Shown: piece by piece, positions 1-8,541 of the stretch
Layout of the letters: the number at the start of each line of letters is the position of its first letter
How positions within the stretch are numbered: position 1 is the stretch's first letter
Assembly: GCA_007118855.1 (NCBI GenBank)
Contig: SKQU01000336.1
Span: 1-50,264 of the forward strand
DNA: 50,264 bases
Source of the DNA: Spirochaetaceae bacterium
GTDB taxonomy: Bacteria > Spirochaetota > Spirochaetia > DSM-27196 > SLST01
Reading direction: 5' to 3'
Notes under the pieces: model-generated
Seen by the model: only the letters and a program-made list of their open reading frames with translations
What the model was told of the DNA's origin: nothing
The model's database searches: none
Translations under genes and position numbers: made by a program

Positions 1-1021
1 GCACCGGCGGCGAGGCGCGGTAGCCTTCAAGCCCCTTGTCCTCCTTTTCGGGAGGCGGGCTCTCGCCGTCCAGCGTGTAGAGAATTCTCGGCGCGCCGTG
101 GCGCTCCACCGCATCGAGCACCCAGCCGAGGAAGGCCCATGCTTCCCTGATCAGACCAATCCGGCGCAGCGCGTGGACCGAGAATGCGGCGTCCCTGATC
201 CAGGAGTAGCGATAGTCCCAGTTGCGCTCTCCGCCGATACGCTCCGGAAGCGAAGAGGTCGCCGCGGCGATGATCGCGCCCGACTCCGCGTAGTCGAGCA
301 TCTTGATCGTGATCGCCGATCGGCGCACCAGCTCTTCCTGAGGGCCGGAGTACCGGAAACAGGAGAGCCAGCTCCGCCATACATCAACAGTATTGCGAAT
401 ACTCTCCTCGGGCTCACAGGGGTGGTAGCGGTGAGGATGATGCCCCCAGGTGAGACGGAGATGAAACCGATCCCCGGCGGCGAGTTCGATTACTGAACGC
501 GGCCCGTCCAGCCGCCTGGTCGCCCCCAGGTGCAGCACGAGTTCCGGTCTGGCCTCGACATGCATCACCAGGCCCGCGCTGCGGGTATCGGCCTTCACTC
601 CTCCCCGGGGAGAAAAGTCGACGTTCAGCCGTACCGCTCCCGCCGTCACTTCGACCGAACGCAGCAGCTCGTTCCGCGCTACGGGCACCCCTTCGCCGAG
701 ATCCGCACCGCTGTGCAGCGTGAGGGCATCGGTCACTTTCACCGTTCCGGAGGCGCTCCGCATCTCGGTGACGAGGACTCCGCTGTCCGGAAGGTAGTAC
801 TGCCGGGAGTCCCGGAGCCCCTCCGGAGCGACGGTGAAAGAACCGCCCCGCTCCCGGTCGAGGATCCCGCAGAGAACCGGCTCGGAATCGAACCGGGGCA
901 GACAGAGCCAGTCGATCCTTCCGTTCCTGCCGACGAGCGCACAGGTCCTGAGATCCCCGATCAGCCCGTACTCTTCGATGGGAAGATATCCGTCATGATA
1001 CTGAATCTGTGCATAGTCCAT
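1..1021 (-). CDS. Glycoside hydrolase family 15-like protein (glucoamylase/trehalase-like), C-terminus outside window
   Basis: Minus-strand translation from ATG at 1021: MDYAQIQYHDGYLPIEEYGLIGDLRTCALVGRNGRIDWLCLPRFDSEPVLCGIL...GGERNWDYRYSWIRDAAFSVHALRRIGL; the IDWLCLPRFDS and NWDYRYSWIRDA motifs are typical of GH15. Not in ORF track because it is open at the window edge. Confidence 0.85.
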   Translation of the reverse strand, partial: MDYAQIQYHDGYLPIEEYGLIGDLRTCALVGRNGRIDWLCLPRFDSEPVLCGILDRERGGSFTVAPEGLRDSRQYYLPDSGVLVTEMRSASGTVKVTDALTLHSGADLGEGVPVARNELLRSVEVTAGAVRLNVDFSPRGGVKADTRSAGLVMHVEARPELVLHLGATRRLDGPRSVIELAAGDRFHLRLTWGHHPHRYHPCEPEESIRNTVDVWRSWLSCFRYSGPQEELVRRSAITIKMLDYAESGAIIAAATSSLPERIGGERNWDYRYSWIRDAAFSVHALRRIGLIREAWAFLGWVLDAVERHGAPRILYTLDGESPPPEKEDKGLEGYRASPPV

Positions 1022-1078
1022 GACGCAAACATACTCATGATCGAATGAAGACGGCCTGCACCAGACGAAGCACGGTTG

Positions 1079-2157
1079 TCAGTCATCAGACCTCGCTGCG
1101 TCCGGATAGGGTTCTTCGGTTGCGCCGCAGGCGCCGGGATCGTAGTCGAGGACCACGAGCAAGGGAAAGTGCTCGGAACCGATGTCGCGAAGACGTAATC
1201 CAACGGGAAGCGCAGAAGGCGGCTTCTGGTGCTAAAGGTGCTGGTAATGCCCCGGCCCACCCGTGGGTCGAGCAATCCTCCGATCCGCTTGAACAAGCGC
1301 CTGGTGTACGACCAGGCCACGTTGTTGAGATCGCCGGCGACAATGGCCGGGACGTCGCCCAGTTCCCTTATCTCCTTGGCAACCGAGAGCAATTCGGCAT
1401 CCCGCATATCGGAATCTTCGCGCTCACCCTCTTCGTCCTCGTCGATGCCGCTGTCTTTCTCTTTGCCGGGCGGTCGGAGTCCGGGAGGGCGAGGATGCAC
1501 GCCATAGAGGGTCACGACCGTTCCCGACCGGAGCCCGACCTGGGTGCGAATCGACGGGACCTCCGGGTCAACCAAGAACCGAATCTCTGAGTTTTCCGGC
1601 TCGAGCCTGGAATAAAGCAGCAGTCCGTAGTCATTCTCCTGAGGTTGGAATAGCGTGTGCGGGTAGCCGTCTTCCAGACCGTCGAGCCGTTCAAGCCACC
1701 ACTGGGTTGTTTCGCTCAGCAGAATGATGTCGGGCTCATTGTCGCGAATGAGGTCGCGCAGCGCTGCCACTTCCCGATTGTCGTGGAGCACATTGTAGAT
1801 CAAGAGCGATATGCGGTTCGAATCGTCGTCGGTACGGCTGTCCGACATTTCCCTGGGATAGAGCGCCGTGTAGGGGACGATCGAAATGAGCTGCCAGACC
1901 AGCGAGAGTCCGACCACGGCGGCAAGCGCGTATTCCCCTAGCCGCAGTTGTCCGCAGAGACGCAGCGCCGCATAGCCTGCCAACGTCAGCGCCAAGAGTG
2001 CGGCGATCTGTACGCGCGGAAAATCAAAGACACGTACCCACCAGGTGTCGCTACGAACTAGAGGGATTGCGGTAGCGTAGACCAACGCCAACGACAGCAG
2101 GCCCACAGCGACGCGGAAGAAGACATGGAGTGCGTTCCCTTCGGGCATTATTGACAT
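1079..2157 (-). pseudogene. Endonuclease/exonuclease/phosphatase (EEP) family membrane-anchored protein, frameshifted near the C-terminus
   Basis: ISLLIYNVLHDN, DNEPDIILLSET, VAGDLNNVAWSYTRRLFKRIGGLLDPRVGRG and RFPLDYVF in one frame; the expected catalytic DIGSEHFPLLVVLDYDP continues in another frame (stop at 1079). Confidence 0.75.
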
Positions 2158-2248
2158 GTTGCACAAGGGGCAACCAACCGAACTCCTGGAGCAGAGTAGC
2201 CCCAATGCCAAAGAATAGATCCTGCAGTTCGAGTTCGCCGCGGATCGA

Positions 2249-3103
2249 TCACTGGTCGGTCCGCGCCGGCTCGGCCGAGGGGGTTGCGGTGAGCAGAATT
2301 GTTCCCGCGACGATGATCGCGATCCCGACCCACTGCATCGGGCGGACTGCCTCCGAGAACCCGATTACGCCTCCGACTACCGGCACCGCGATGAAGTTCA
2401 CGTTAAACGCGGGTATGACATGGATCGCCTTGCCGCGCCCGTACGCGATCTGCAGCACGAAGAACGCTCCCATGGAAAGCCCGAACCAGAGAAAGAGGTA
2501 CGGGTTGATCAGCCCGGCGAGTCGTCCGGGGGTCAGACTCTCGCGCAACGGGAAGTAGACCAGTGCCCCGACGTCCGCGACTATGGTCGCCGCGTTCTGG
2601 TAGAGCATGGATGCGCCCGCGAGCGCACCTCCGAATCCGCCGAGGATGATCCCTGCCCGCTCGCCGCGGCCGCCGGCCAACCATCCGAGCGTGTAGGCGA
2701 CGATGAGCACGACGATGAATCCGTGCAGCGGAATCCACCGGGGCACCGAGTCGCTCTGCTCGGAGGCGAAGAGACCGATGAGAGTACTGCCTGCGACTAT
2801 CGTGACGATGGCGCCGATGTCACGCCAACCGATTGACTCTCCCATGACGAAGTGCGAAAAGACCGCGAGCGTCACGAGTCCGCTGCCTGCCATCGCACCG
2901 ACAAGCGAGACGGCGCCCATGGAGAGCGCGGCGAGAACCACGAACACGCCAATGAGGGTGCCGACCGTCGCACCGGTCCATAGCAGCCACCCGGCCACCG
3001 CGCGATCGTCCTTCGTCGTCAGGCCGATCTTCTGACCCGCCTGCGAGATATTCATCACCGAGTACCCCGCGAAGGCGAGAAGCAGTGCGACGAGCGTTTG
3101 CAT
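2249..3103 (-). CDS. DMT/EamA-like membrane transporter
   Basis: Repeated TM segments; MQTLVALLLAFAGYSVMNISQAGQKIGL... start preceded by GGAGG. Confidence 0.65.
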   Translation of the reverse strand: MQTLVALLLAFAGYSVMNISQAGQKIGLTTKDDRAVAGWLLWTGATVGTLIGVFVVLAALSMGAVSLVGAMAGSGLVTLAVFSHFVMGESIGWRDIGAIVTIVAGSTLIGLFASEQSDSVPRWIPLHGFIVVLIVAYTLGWLAGGRGERAGIILGGFGGALAGASMLYQNAATIVADVGALVYFPLRESLTPGRLAGLINPYLFLWFGLSMGAFFVLQIAYGRGKAIHVIPAFNVNFIAVPVVGGVIGFSEAVRPMQWVGIAIIVAGTILLTATPSAEPARTDQ

Positions 3104-3141
3104 TTGGACCTCCGGAGAGAGATTGGTTATCTGCAAAAATA

Positions 3142-3246
3142 GTGAAGATCAGCGTGATCGTCCCAACCTATAACGAAGAGGAGTATCTGCCGAACACCAG
3201 AATGGCCCCGAACAACACCAGGCCCCCAGTACGAGCAAAACCGTGA
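3142..3246 (+). pseudogene. 5' fragment of a family 2 glycosyltransferase
   Basis: GTG-start peptide VKISVIVPTYNEEEYLPNT matches the GT2 N-terminal signature, then loses similarity; stop at 3244-3246. Confidence 0.45.
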
Positions 3247-3500
3247 CGTCTTGCTCGCGAAGGGCCGGAGCGTCTTCCAGTCTCTCTTTGCGTGATTCAA
3301 CAGCTCGCACCCTGGAGCCGTACCGGTCGTTGCTTTCTCGAACACGGTACGGACGGTCTGATCGATGGCTCACGCACATCCCAAATGCGCGTCAACGTGT
3401 GGTACCGCACAGAACTTCATGGAGTTCCAGTTTATCGTGGCAACAGAGTAGAGAGGGGGCAGGAGATGTACGCCGTGTTTGCAGTCATCGGAGGCTGCGC

Positions 3501-4718
3501 ATGAAGACCAACGAACTCGACCGGTTGGCGGATCCTGGCATTGACCGAGTGATGCCCCAGGAGAGACGGAGGGTCGTAGGCGAGGAGTGGAGCTCGTGGA
3601 TCGACCCGAACGATGCGCACGAGTCGGTACGGCTCGACACGATCGAACCGCTTGCGAGGAACCTGCTCGTGAGGGAGAAACTCCCCCGAACGGCGAGCGA
3701 ACAGCCGAAGACCTCCAACGCGAAGCTCAGGTGCTCCGACGAAGAACTGGCAGCCGTGAACGCCAGATTGCGGGCCAAGGTCGCGGATCTCACCCGGGAG
3801 AACGACGACATGAACAGCATGCTTGAGGGTACCGGGATCGCCACCGTGTTCCTTGACCGTCATCTGAGAGTCCTGCGATTCACGCCGGCAGCGAAGGAGG
3901 TTGGCTACGACCGTATGGTGGAGGTGGTGGAGGATGCCCGTTCAGTGCTCGACACGCGCCGTCCGAAGCAGGTGGATATTCAGGCGAGTGATGGACGATG
4001 GTACCGAATGGACTTTCGTGCGTACCGTACCGTCGATGACGCGATCGGGGGGGTGGCGATCAGCTTCGTCGACATAACCGAGCACCGGCGCGCCGAGCAG
4101 GAAGCCGCCAGACGGCTCGCCGAAAAAGAGACCCTGCTCAAGGAAGTGCATCACCGGGTTCGGAACAACACCTCATCGATTGTCGGGCTTCTGTCGATTC
4201 AGGCCCAGTCGATCGCCCACTCGGAAGCTCAAACCGTTCTGAAGGGCGCTATCGGTCGAGTGGAGAGCATGAACCTCCTCTACGACAAGCTGCTCGTCAG
4301 CGAGCAGTACGGAGCGAGCTCGGTGAAGGGCTATCTCGAGGACCTCGCCGATCGAGTCGTGGCCCTCTTCCCGGCACGAGCGAGCACCACTCTGGAGAAG
4401 CGCGTCGCCGACTTCGATGTGACGTCGGACGATCTCTTCCTCCTCGGGCTCATCACGAACGAATTGCTTACCAATGTCATGAAGTATGCCTTTGACGGCC
4501 ATACCGGCGGACTGGTCACGCTTGACCTGGAGAGGTCCGGGAATCGCGCGACGTTGATCGTGCAGGATGACGGTGCCGGACTGCCTCCCGGGTTCGATCC
4601 CGAGTCGACCCAAGGATTCGGTCTGATTCTGGTCAGAATGCTCAGCCGGCAGCTCGGCGGGAGCTTCTCGATATCTACCCGGAACGGCACCAGGAACGTT
4701 CTGGAGTTCGCTCTCTGA
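3501..4718 (+). CDS. PAS-HisKA_2/HWE-type sensor histidine kinase, derived from a CheB/CheR-PAS-kinase fusion
   Basis: EELAAVNARLRAKVADLTRENDDMNSMLEGTGIATVFLDRHLRVLRFTPAA linker-PAS, H-box LLKEVHHRVRNNTSSIVGLLSIQ, ATPase motifs. Start placed at MKTNEL rather than the track start 3243. Confidence 0.8.
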   Translation: MKTNELDRLADPGIDRVMPQERRRVVGEEWSSWIDPNDAHESVRLDTIEPLARNLLVREKLPRTASEQPKTSNAKLRCSDEELAAVNARLRAKVADLTRENDDMNSMLEGTGIATVFLDRHLRVLRFTPAAKEVGYDRMVEVVEDARSVLDTRRPKQVDIQASDGRWYRMDFRAYRTVDDAIGGVAISFVDITEHRRAEQEAARRLAEKETLLKEVHHRVRNNTSSIVGLLSIQAQSIAHSEAQTVLKGAIGRVESMNLLYDKLLVSEQYGASSVKGYLEDLADRVVALFPARASTTLEKRVADFDVTSDDLFLLGLITNELLTNVMKYAFDGHTGGLVTLDLERSGNRATLIVQDDGAGLPPGFDPESTQGFGLILVRMLSRQLGGSFSISTRNGTRNVLEFAL

Positions 4719-4757
4719 TGCCGCAGCCGTCACGATATCTGTCGGTCGCGACTTCGG

Positions 4758-4913
4758 TTACCTGCGACGACGCTGGACGAGCGAGATGATCACGAGAATG
4801 ACTCCAATGACGAGCGCCACGTAGACGAAGCCACCAAGGGTAGTCGACGTGACCAGTCCGAGGAGCCAGAGCACCACCAGAACCAGCCCTATGATCAGAA
4901 GCAAATTAGCCAT
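4758..4913 (-). CDS. lmo0937-family small membrane protein
   Basis: MANLLLIIGLVLVVLWLLGLVTSTTLGGFVYVALVIGVILVIISLVQRRRR, preceded by AAGGAGGAG. Confidence 0.75.
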   Translation of the reverse strand: MANLLLIIGLVLVVLWLLGLVTSTTLGGFVYVALVIGVILVIISLVQRRRR

Positions 4914-5067
4914 AACGATCTCCTCCTTTCTTGTTGTTCGAGTGCGAAACACCGTCGGCCGGCGTTCGTCTCGACGGTAGACACCGCGATTCTTCGCCAC
5001 CCTGGAACAGGACGGTCAGGACAACGGCGATGGCGGCAACCGCGTTGATGATTGCCAGCAACCACAT
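4906..5067 (-). CDS. Small membrane protein (53 aa)
   Basis: MWLLAIINAVAAIAVVLTVLFQGGEES..., GGAGG RBS 5 nt before ATG; overlaps the start of the lmo0937-like gene. Confidence 0.5.
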   Translation of the reverse strand: MWLLAIINAVAAIAVVLTVLFQGGEESRCLPSRRTPADGVSHSNNKKGGDRYG

Positions 5068-5098
5068 ATCGACCTCCCGGTTCAGCGCCCACGGCGCA

Positions 5099-5317
5099 CT
5101 ACGCCCGGGTTCGCCCAACCACGCCGAACACCAGCAGCAGCCCGACCAGCGCCGAGGCGCCGCCACCGATGAAGTACCAGAGTGTGCCCTGCGTCAGGCG
5201 CCCTGTGAACGTTGTGCTCAGCGAGTCAGCGAGTGAGCGGGAAGCGCTCACTCCCATGATGATCACCACCACACCTATCACGATCAGAACCAAACCCACG
5301 ATCCGCGAGATACTCAT
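5099..5317 (-). CDS. DUF3185-like small membrane protein
   Basis: MSISRIVGLVLIVIGVVVIIMGVSASRSLADSLSTTFTGRLTQGTLWYFIGGGASALVGLLLVFG. Confidence 0.7.
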   Translation of the reverse strand: MSISRIVGLVLIVIGVVVIIMGVSASRSLADSLSTTFTGRLTQGTLWYFIGGGASALVGLLLVFGVVGRTRA

Positions 5318-5554
5318 TGGTAATCCCCCTCTCTCTCCCGTCAACGATCAAGGGCGATGCAGCCGAAAGGTGCCGCCCTTGCCCACAGCAGCGTCGTGTC
5401 GCTTCCCTGCGGCGACGACACTCGACGCTCATTACCGTAACAATAGTGAGAACGGGACGCGACTTCTGTGCGGCAGCGCACCAAATCCCGAGGTCTTCCG
5501 GGTGAGTCAAGCAGGTAGTGGAACGGAGTGGGTAGCGGAACGAACCGACGGAGA

Positions 5555-6268
5555 CTACGGGAGAAGCCTAGTGAACTCCCGGCGAACGACCTCGTAGCAC
5601 TCGCACACACGCGCCTCGAGCCCGGGGCGATCGAGCACCGTGATCACTCCCCTGTGGTAAGATATCAGCCCTGCGTCCTGGAGTTTGCCCGCGGCGACGG
5701 TCACCCCTTCGCGTCGGACGCCGAGCATGTTCGCGATCAGCTCCTGCGTCATGCTCAGCTCGTTCGACGGCAGCCGGTCGAGGCTGAGCAGAAGCCATCT
5801 GCAGAGTTGCTGGTCCACCGAATGATGCCGATTGCACACGGCCGTCTGCGCCATCTGGGTGAGAAGCGCCATCGTGTATCGGAGTAACAGATGATGAATC
5901 GCTCCGGTCCGGTCAAACTCCTGTTTGAGCAGCGGTCCGCGGAGGCGGTACGCATGGCCCGCGCTCTGCACCACGGCCCGGTTCGGCACGGTGTCTCCGC
6001 CCATGAACAATGCGACACCGACGATGCCCTCCTTGCCGACCACGGAGATCTCGGCAGAGGCGCCGTTCTCGAGCTCGTACAGCAGGGAAACGATGGCCGT
6101 GGTGGGGAAGTAGACGTACGCCATCCGTCCCCCGGACTCGTAGAGCGCCATCCCGAGCGGCAACCATACCGGCTCCAGGTGCGGCGTGACGCGATGTCGG
6201 TCGACATCAGGAACGGCGGCGAGAAGATGATTCCAGAGCGGCGTAGGCAGGTCGGGTATCGGCGACAT
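5555..6268 (-). CDS. Crp/Fnr family transcriptional regulator
   Basis: cNMP-binding fold region plus C-terminal HTH ELSMTQELIANMLGVRREGVTVAAGKLQDAGLISYHRGVITVLDRPGLE. Confidence 0.85.
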   Translation of the reverse strand: MSPIPDLPTPLWNHLLAAVPDVDRHRVTPHLEPVWLPLGMALYESGGRMAYVYFPTTAIVSLLYELENGASAEISVVGKEGIVGVALFMGGDTVPNRAVVQSAGHAYRLRGPLLKQEFDRTGAIHHLLLRYTMALLTQMAQTAVCNRHHSVDQQLCRWLLLSLDRLPSNELSMTQELIANMLGVRREGVTVAAGKLQDAGLISYHRGVITVLDRPGLEARVCECYEVVRREFTRLLP

Positions 6269-6334
6269 CGGTCGTTCCTCCTGTGCACCGTCCTGGATCG
6301 GTTGGATGAAAATTCCGCCGGATACGGCGTATAA

Positions 6335-6363
6335 ACAGTATACACCTTTTCCCGGTGTACTGT
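6335..6363. repeat. Imperfect inverted repeat ACAGTA(TA)CACC-N7-GGTGTACTGT
   Basis: Direct reading of 6335-6346 and 6354-6363; lies between the crp-like start (6268) and the transposase remnant. Confidence 0.6.
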
Positions 6364-6660
6364 AATGTGATCAGGGATCAGCTGCGGATCGTGGGCAGAT
6401 AGTGGATCGTGAACTCGTCGCGGTGATCGTTGGTCCACCGCCGGAACGCCCTTGTGTCGTGCACCGGAAGATGGTCGAGGATCAGGCAGACCGCGCGGCC
6501 TTCCGTCGAGGCGATCAGCCGCCCGCAGAACAGCACGAGGAGGGCGACGCTCAACGCTTCTCTGTAGACGAGAAAACGAGCCGCTCGCCGGCGCATTTCT
6601 GCGGTCTTCCTGGCGTGTAGCCCCAGCGCCGCAGGTATTCCCCAGTCTACGTTTCATCCT
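6360..6660 (-). mobile_element. Degenerate IS630-type transposase remnant
   Basis: Three frames give EYLRRWGYTPGRPQKCAGERL (HTH), VCLILDHLPVHDTRAFRRWTNDHRDEFTIHYLPT (DDE core) and PQLIPDH (degenerate SPQLNPDE). Confidence 0.75.
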
Positions 6661-7289
6661 GTCGATTGTTCGTGTGCATGGTCCGGAACTCCATTGCGGG
6701 GCAGAGAGGATGAACTAGAGCCCGGCATCCTTGCCTGCGGGTTCCAGGCTCCGGAAACCGGCCCTTCCTCTTCCCGGGAGTCGAGCCGCGTGTCCGAGCA
6801 CGAGTGGATTGACCAGTCGAGATCGCGGGCAACGTTTCTGTGCCCGTTGTCAGGCATCTGGATGAGTGAATCGACGAATTGCCTTGCACCGTTCTGGCTC
6901 GTCAGCGGAAGGACGACGCCCAGAGACTTGCGGTCGTACCAGCCAAGGTGATCGGTATGGCGGATGGAGCGCGAGAGGGCGTGAACGGCATCAGCGACGA
7001 ATCTGTGTGAGCTTGCCTGACCGTTCAGCTCACACAGCACGACCGAGACCTCGTGCCCCGTGCGATCTGCTCGAGCACGCTCGTAGAGAATCAGCTCGCG
7101 CAACTCGCGTTGAGAGTAGATCCCCTGCGTGCGCCTCCTCCTCTTGCCGTCTGAAAGGAACGGCCTCCAAACCGTACGTCCCTCGGTCTTCCTGACAGTG
7201 TTCTCCTGCTCTTCGCCCGGACGAGTCTCCATCGTTCCGCCGGCCGTCGCGTCACGCTTCGTGTCGCTCCTCTCCATCTCCTTGTCCAT
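6654..7289 (-). CDS. Protein with degenerate GGDEF-like domain
   Basis: YSQRELRELILYERARADRTGHEVSVVLCELNG...RSIRHTDHLGWYDRKSLGVVLPLTSQNGARQFVDSL has GGDEF-like spacing without a GGDEF motif; tail after about 6800 is low-complexity. Confidence 0.45.
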   Translation of the reverse strand: MDKEMERSDTKRDATAGGTMETRPGEEQENTVRKTEGRTVWRPFLSDGKRRRRTQGIYSQRELRELILYERARADRTGHEVSVVLCELNGQASSHRFVADAVHALSRSIRHTDHLGWYDRKSLGVVLPLTSQNGARQFVDSLIQMPDNGHRNVARDLDWSIHSCSDTRLDSREEEGPVSGAWNPQARMPGSSSSSLPRNGVPDHAHEQSTG

Positions 7290-7555
7290 GCGAGTCCTCC
7301 TCCGAGTATCGACTGCAGGCCCACGCGGCTACTCCGCTGTTCCCGTCCTGCTGGTCGAAAAGCTATGCAGACGCCGACTCGAAGTATGTGCGCTGGATAA
7401 CACAGGGATGCAGAGACACGGGAGGCTGGCGCGCCGAGTTCTTCGTGAAGACGGCAATCGATCAACGGGGCAAGAAACAGGGCCAAACCACACCCACTCC
7501 CGACTCCGGCGTAGCGTTCACCGCAAAGGTACGGTACACTGAGTCGGGGGAATCC

Positions 7556-8467
7556 ATGAGCACGCTCGTGCTGGGAGCTCTGGCGTTCTCGGTCGTCCTG
7601 CAATTCGCCGCAGCCGTCGTCGCGCTGTTCCTCGCCCGGCTTGGCGCCTTCAGAGTCCCCGCACTGCTCATCGCGACCGCCATTCTGCTCATGGCGGTTC
7701 GTCGGGCTCTCTCATTCGGGCAGCTGGTCATTGGCTACATCTCCCCGTCGGTATCGATCGGCCCCGAGCTCATCGCGCTTGTCATCTCCATGGTCATGAT
7801 TTCCGGGCTCATCATCCTGTATCGCAAGCTCAACGAGGTCCGCCACGCTCAGGACGAGACGCTCGCCGCGCTCGAGGAACGGAGGCTTCTGCTGCGTGAG
7901 TCACACCATCACGCGAAGAACGACTTCCAGCTGCTCGAGAGCCTCGTCGCGCTCGAGCGCGAGGCGTCGGACGACCCGGCCGCCCTGTCCTTCCTGCAGG
8001 ATTTCGCGGCGAGAATCCGCACGATCGGTCTGCTGCACGATCGGGTCTACCACCCCGACGGCGACGGTTCCTTCCTTCTCTACCTCGACGGACTCATCCA
8101 GGGGGCCCGGAACAGCTACTTCGTGAACGGCAGGAGCATTGCCTTCGACACCGAGCTCGAGGAACTCCCGCTCTCGCGCAGCCAGCTGATCCACTGCGGC
8201 CTGATTCTCAACGAGGCAATCACGAACTCGCTGAAGTATGCGTTCGAGGATGTCGAAGAGCCCAGGATCAGCGTGGTCGCCCGCTCCGGGGAACCGACCG
8301 GCGAGGCGAAGCGGCTCCTCGAGGTGCGCGACAACGGCGTCGGCCTACCTGAGGATCGACGCAGCGGCGGCTTCGGAATGACGCTGATGGAATCGATAGC
8401 CCGGCTCGAGGGGTGGCGACTGACGATCCGCTCGGACGGCGGCACCGTCGTCAGACTGGTCTTCTGA
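7556..8467 (+). CDS. Membrane sensor histidine kinase, HisKA_2/HWE type
   Basis: N-terminal TM segments, H-box LLRESHHHAKNDFQLLESLVALE, N-box LNEAITNSLKYAF, G-box DNGVGLPEDRRSGGFGMTL. Start placed at 7556. Confidence 0.8.
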   Translation: MSTLVLGALAFSVVLQFAAAVVALFLARLGAFRVPALLIATAILLMAVRRALSFGQLVIGYISPSVSIGPELIALVISMVMISGLIILYRKLNEVRHAQDETLAALEERRLLLRESHHHAKNDFQLLESLVALEREASDDPAALSFLQDFAARIRTIGLLHDRVYHPDGDGSFLLYLDGLIQGARNSYFVNGRSIAFDTELEELPLSRSQLIHCGLILNEAITNSLKYAFEDVEEPRISVVARSGEPTGEAKRLLEVRDNGVGLPEDRRSGGFGMTLMESIARLEGWRLTIRSDGGTVVRLVF

Positions 8468-8541
8468 CTGAGTGAGCACGTTCGACGAGCGCGTTCTGGA
8501 GCGGTTGACCCCACCGGGAAGGCCGGATACTGTTCTGGCGA

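Noticed and set aside
5755-6657. 300-aa minus-strand ORF
   Set aside because: Spans the IS remnant and the regulator gene in the wrong frame; only short pieces correspond to transposase motifs.
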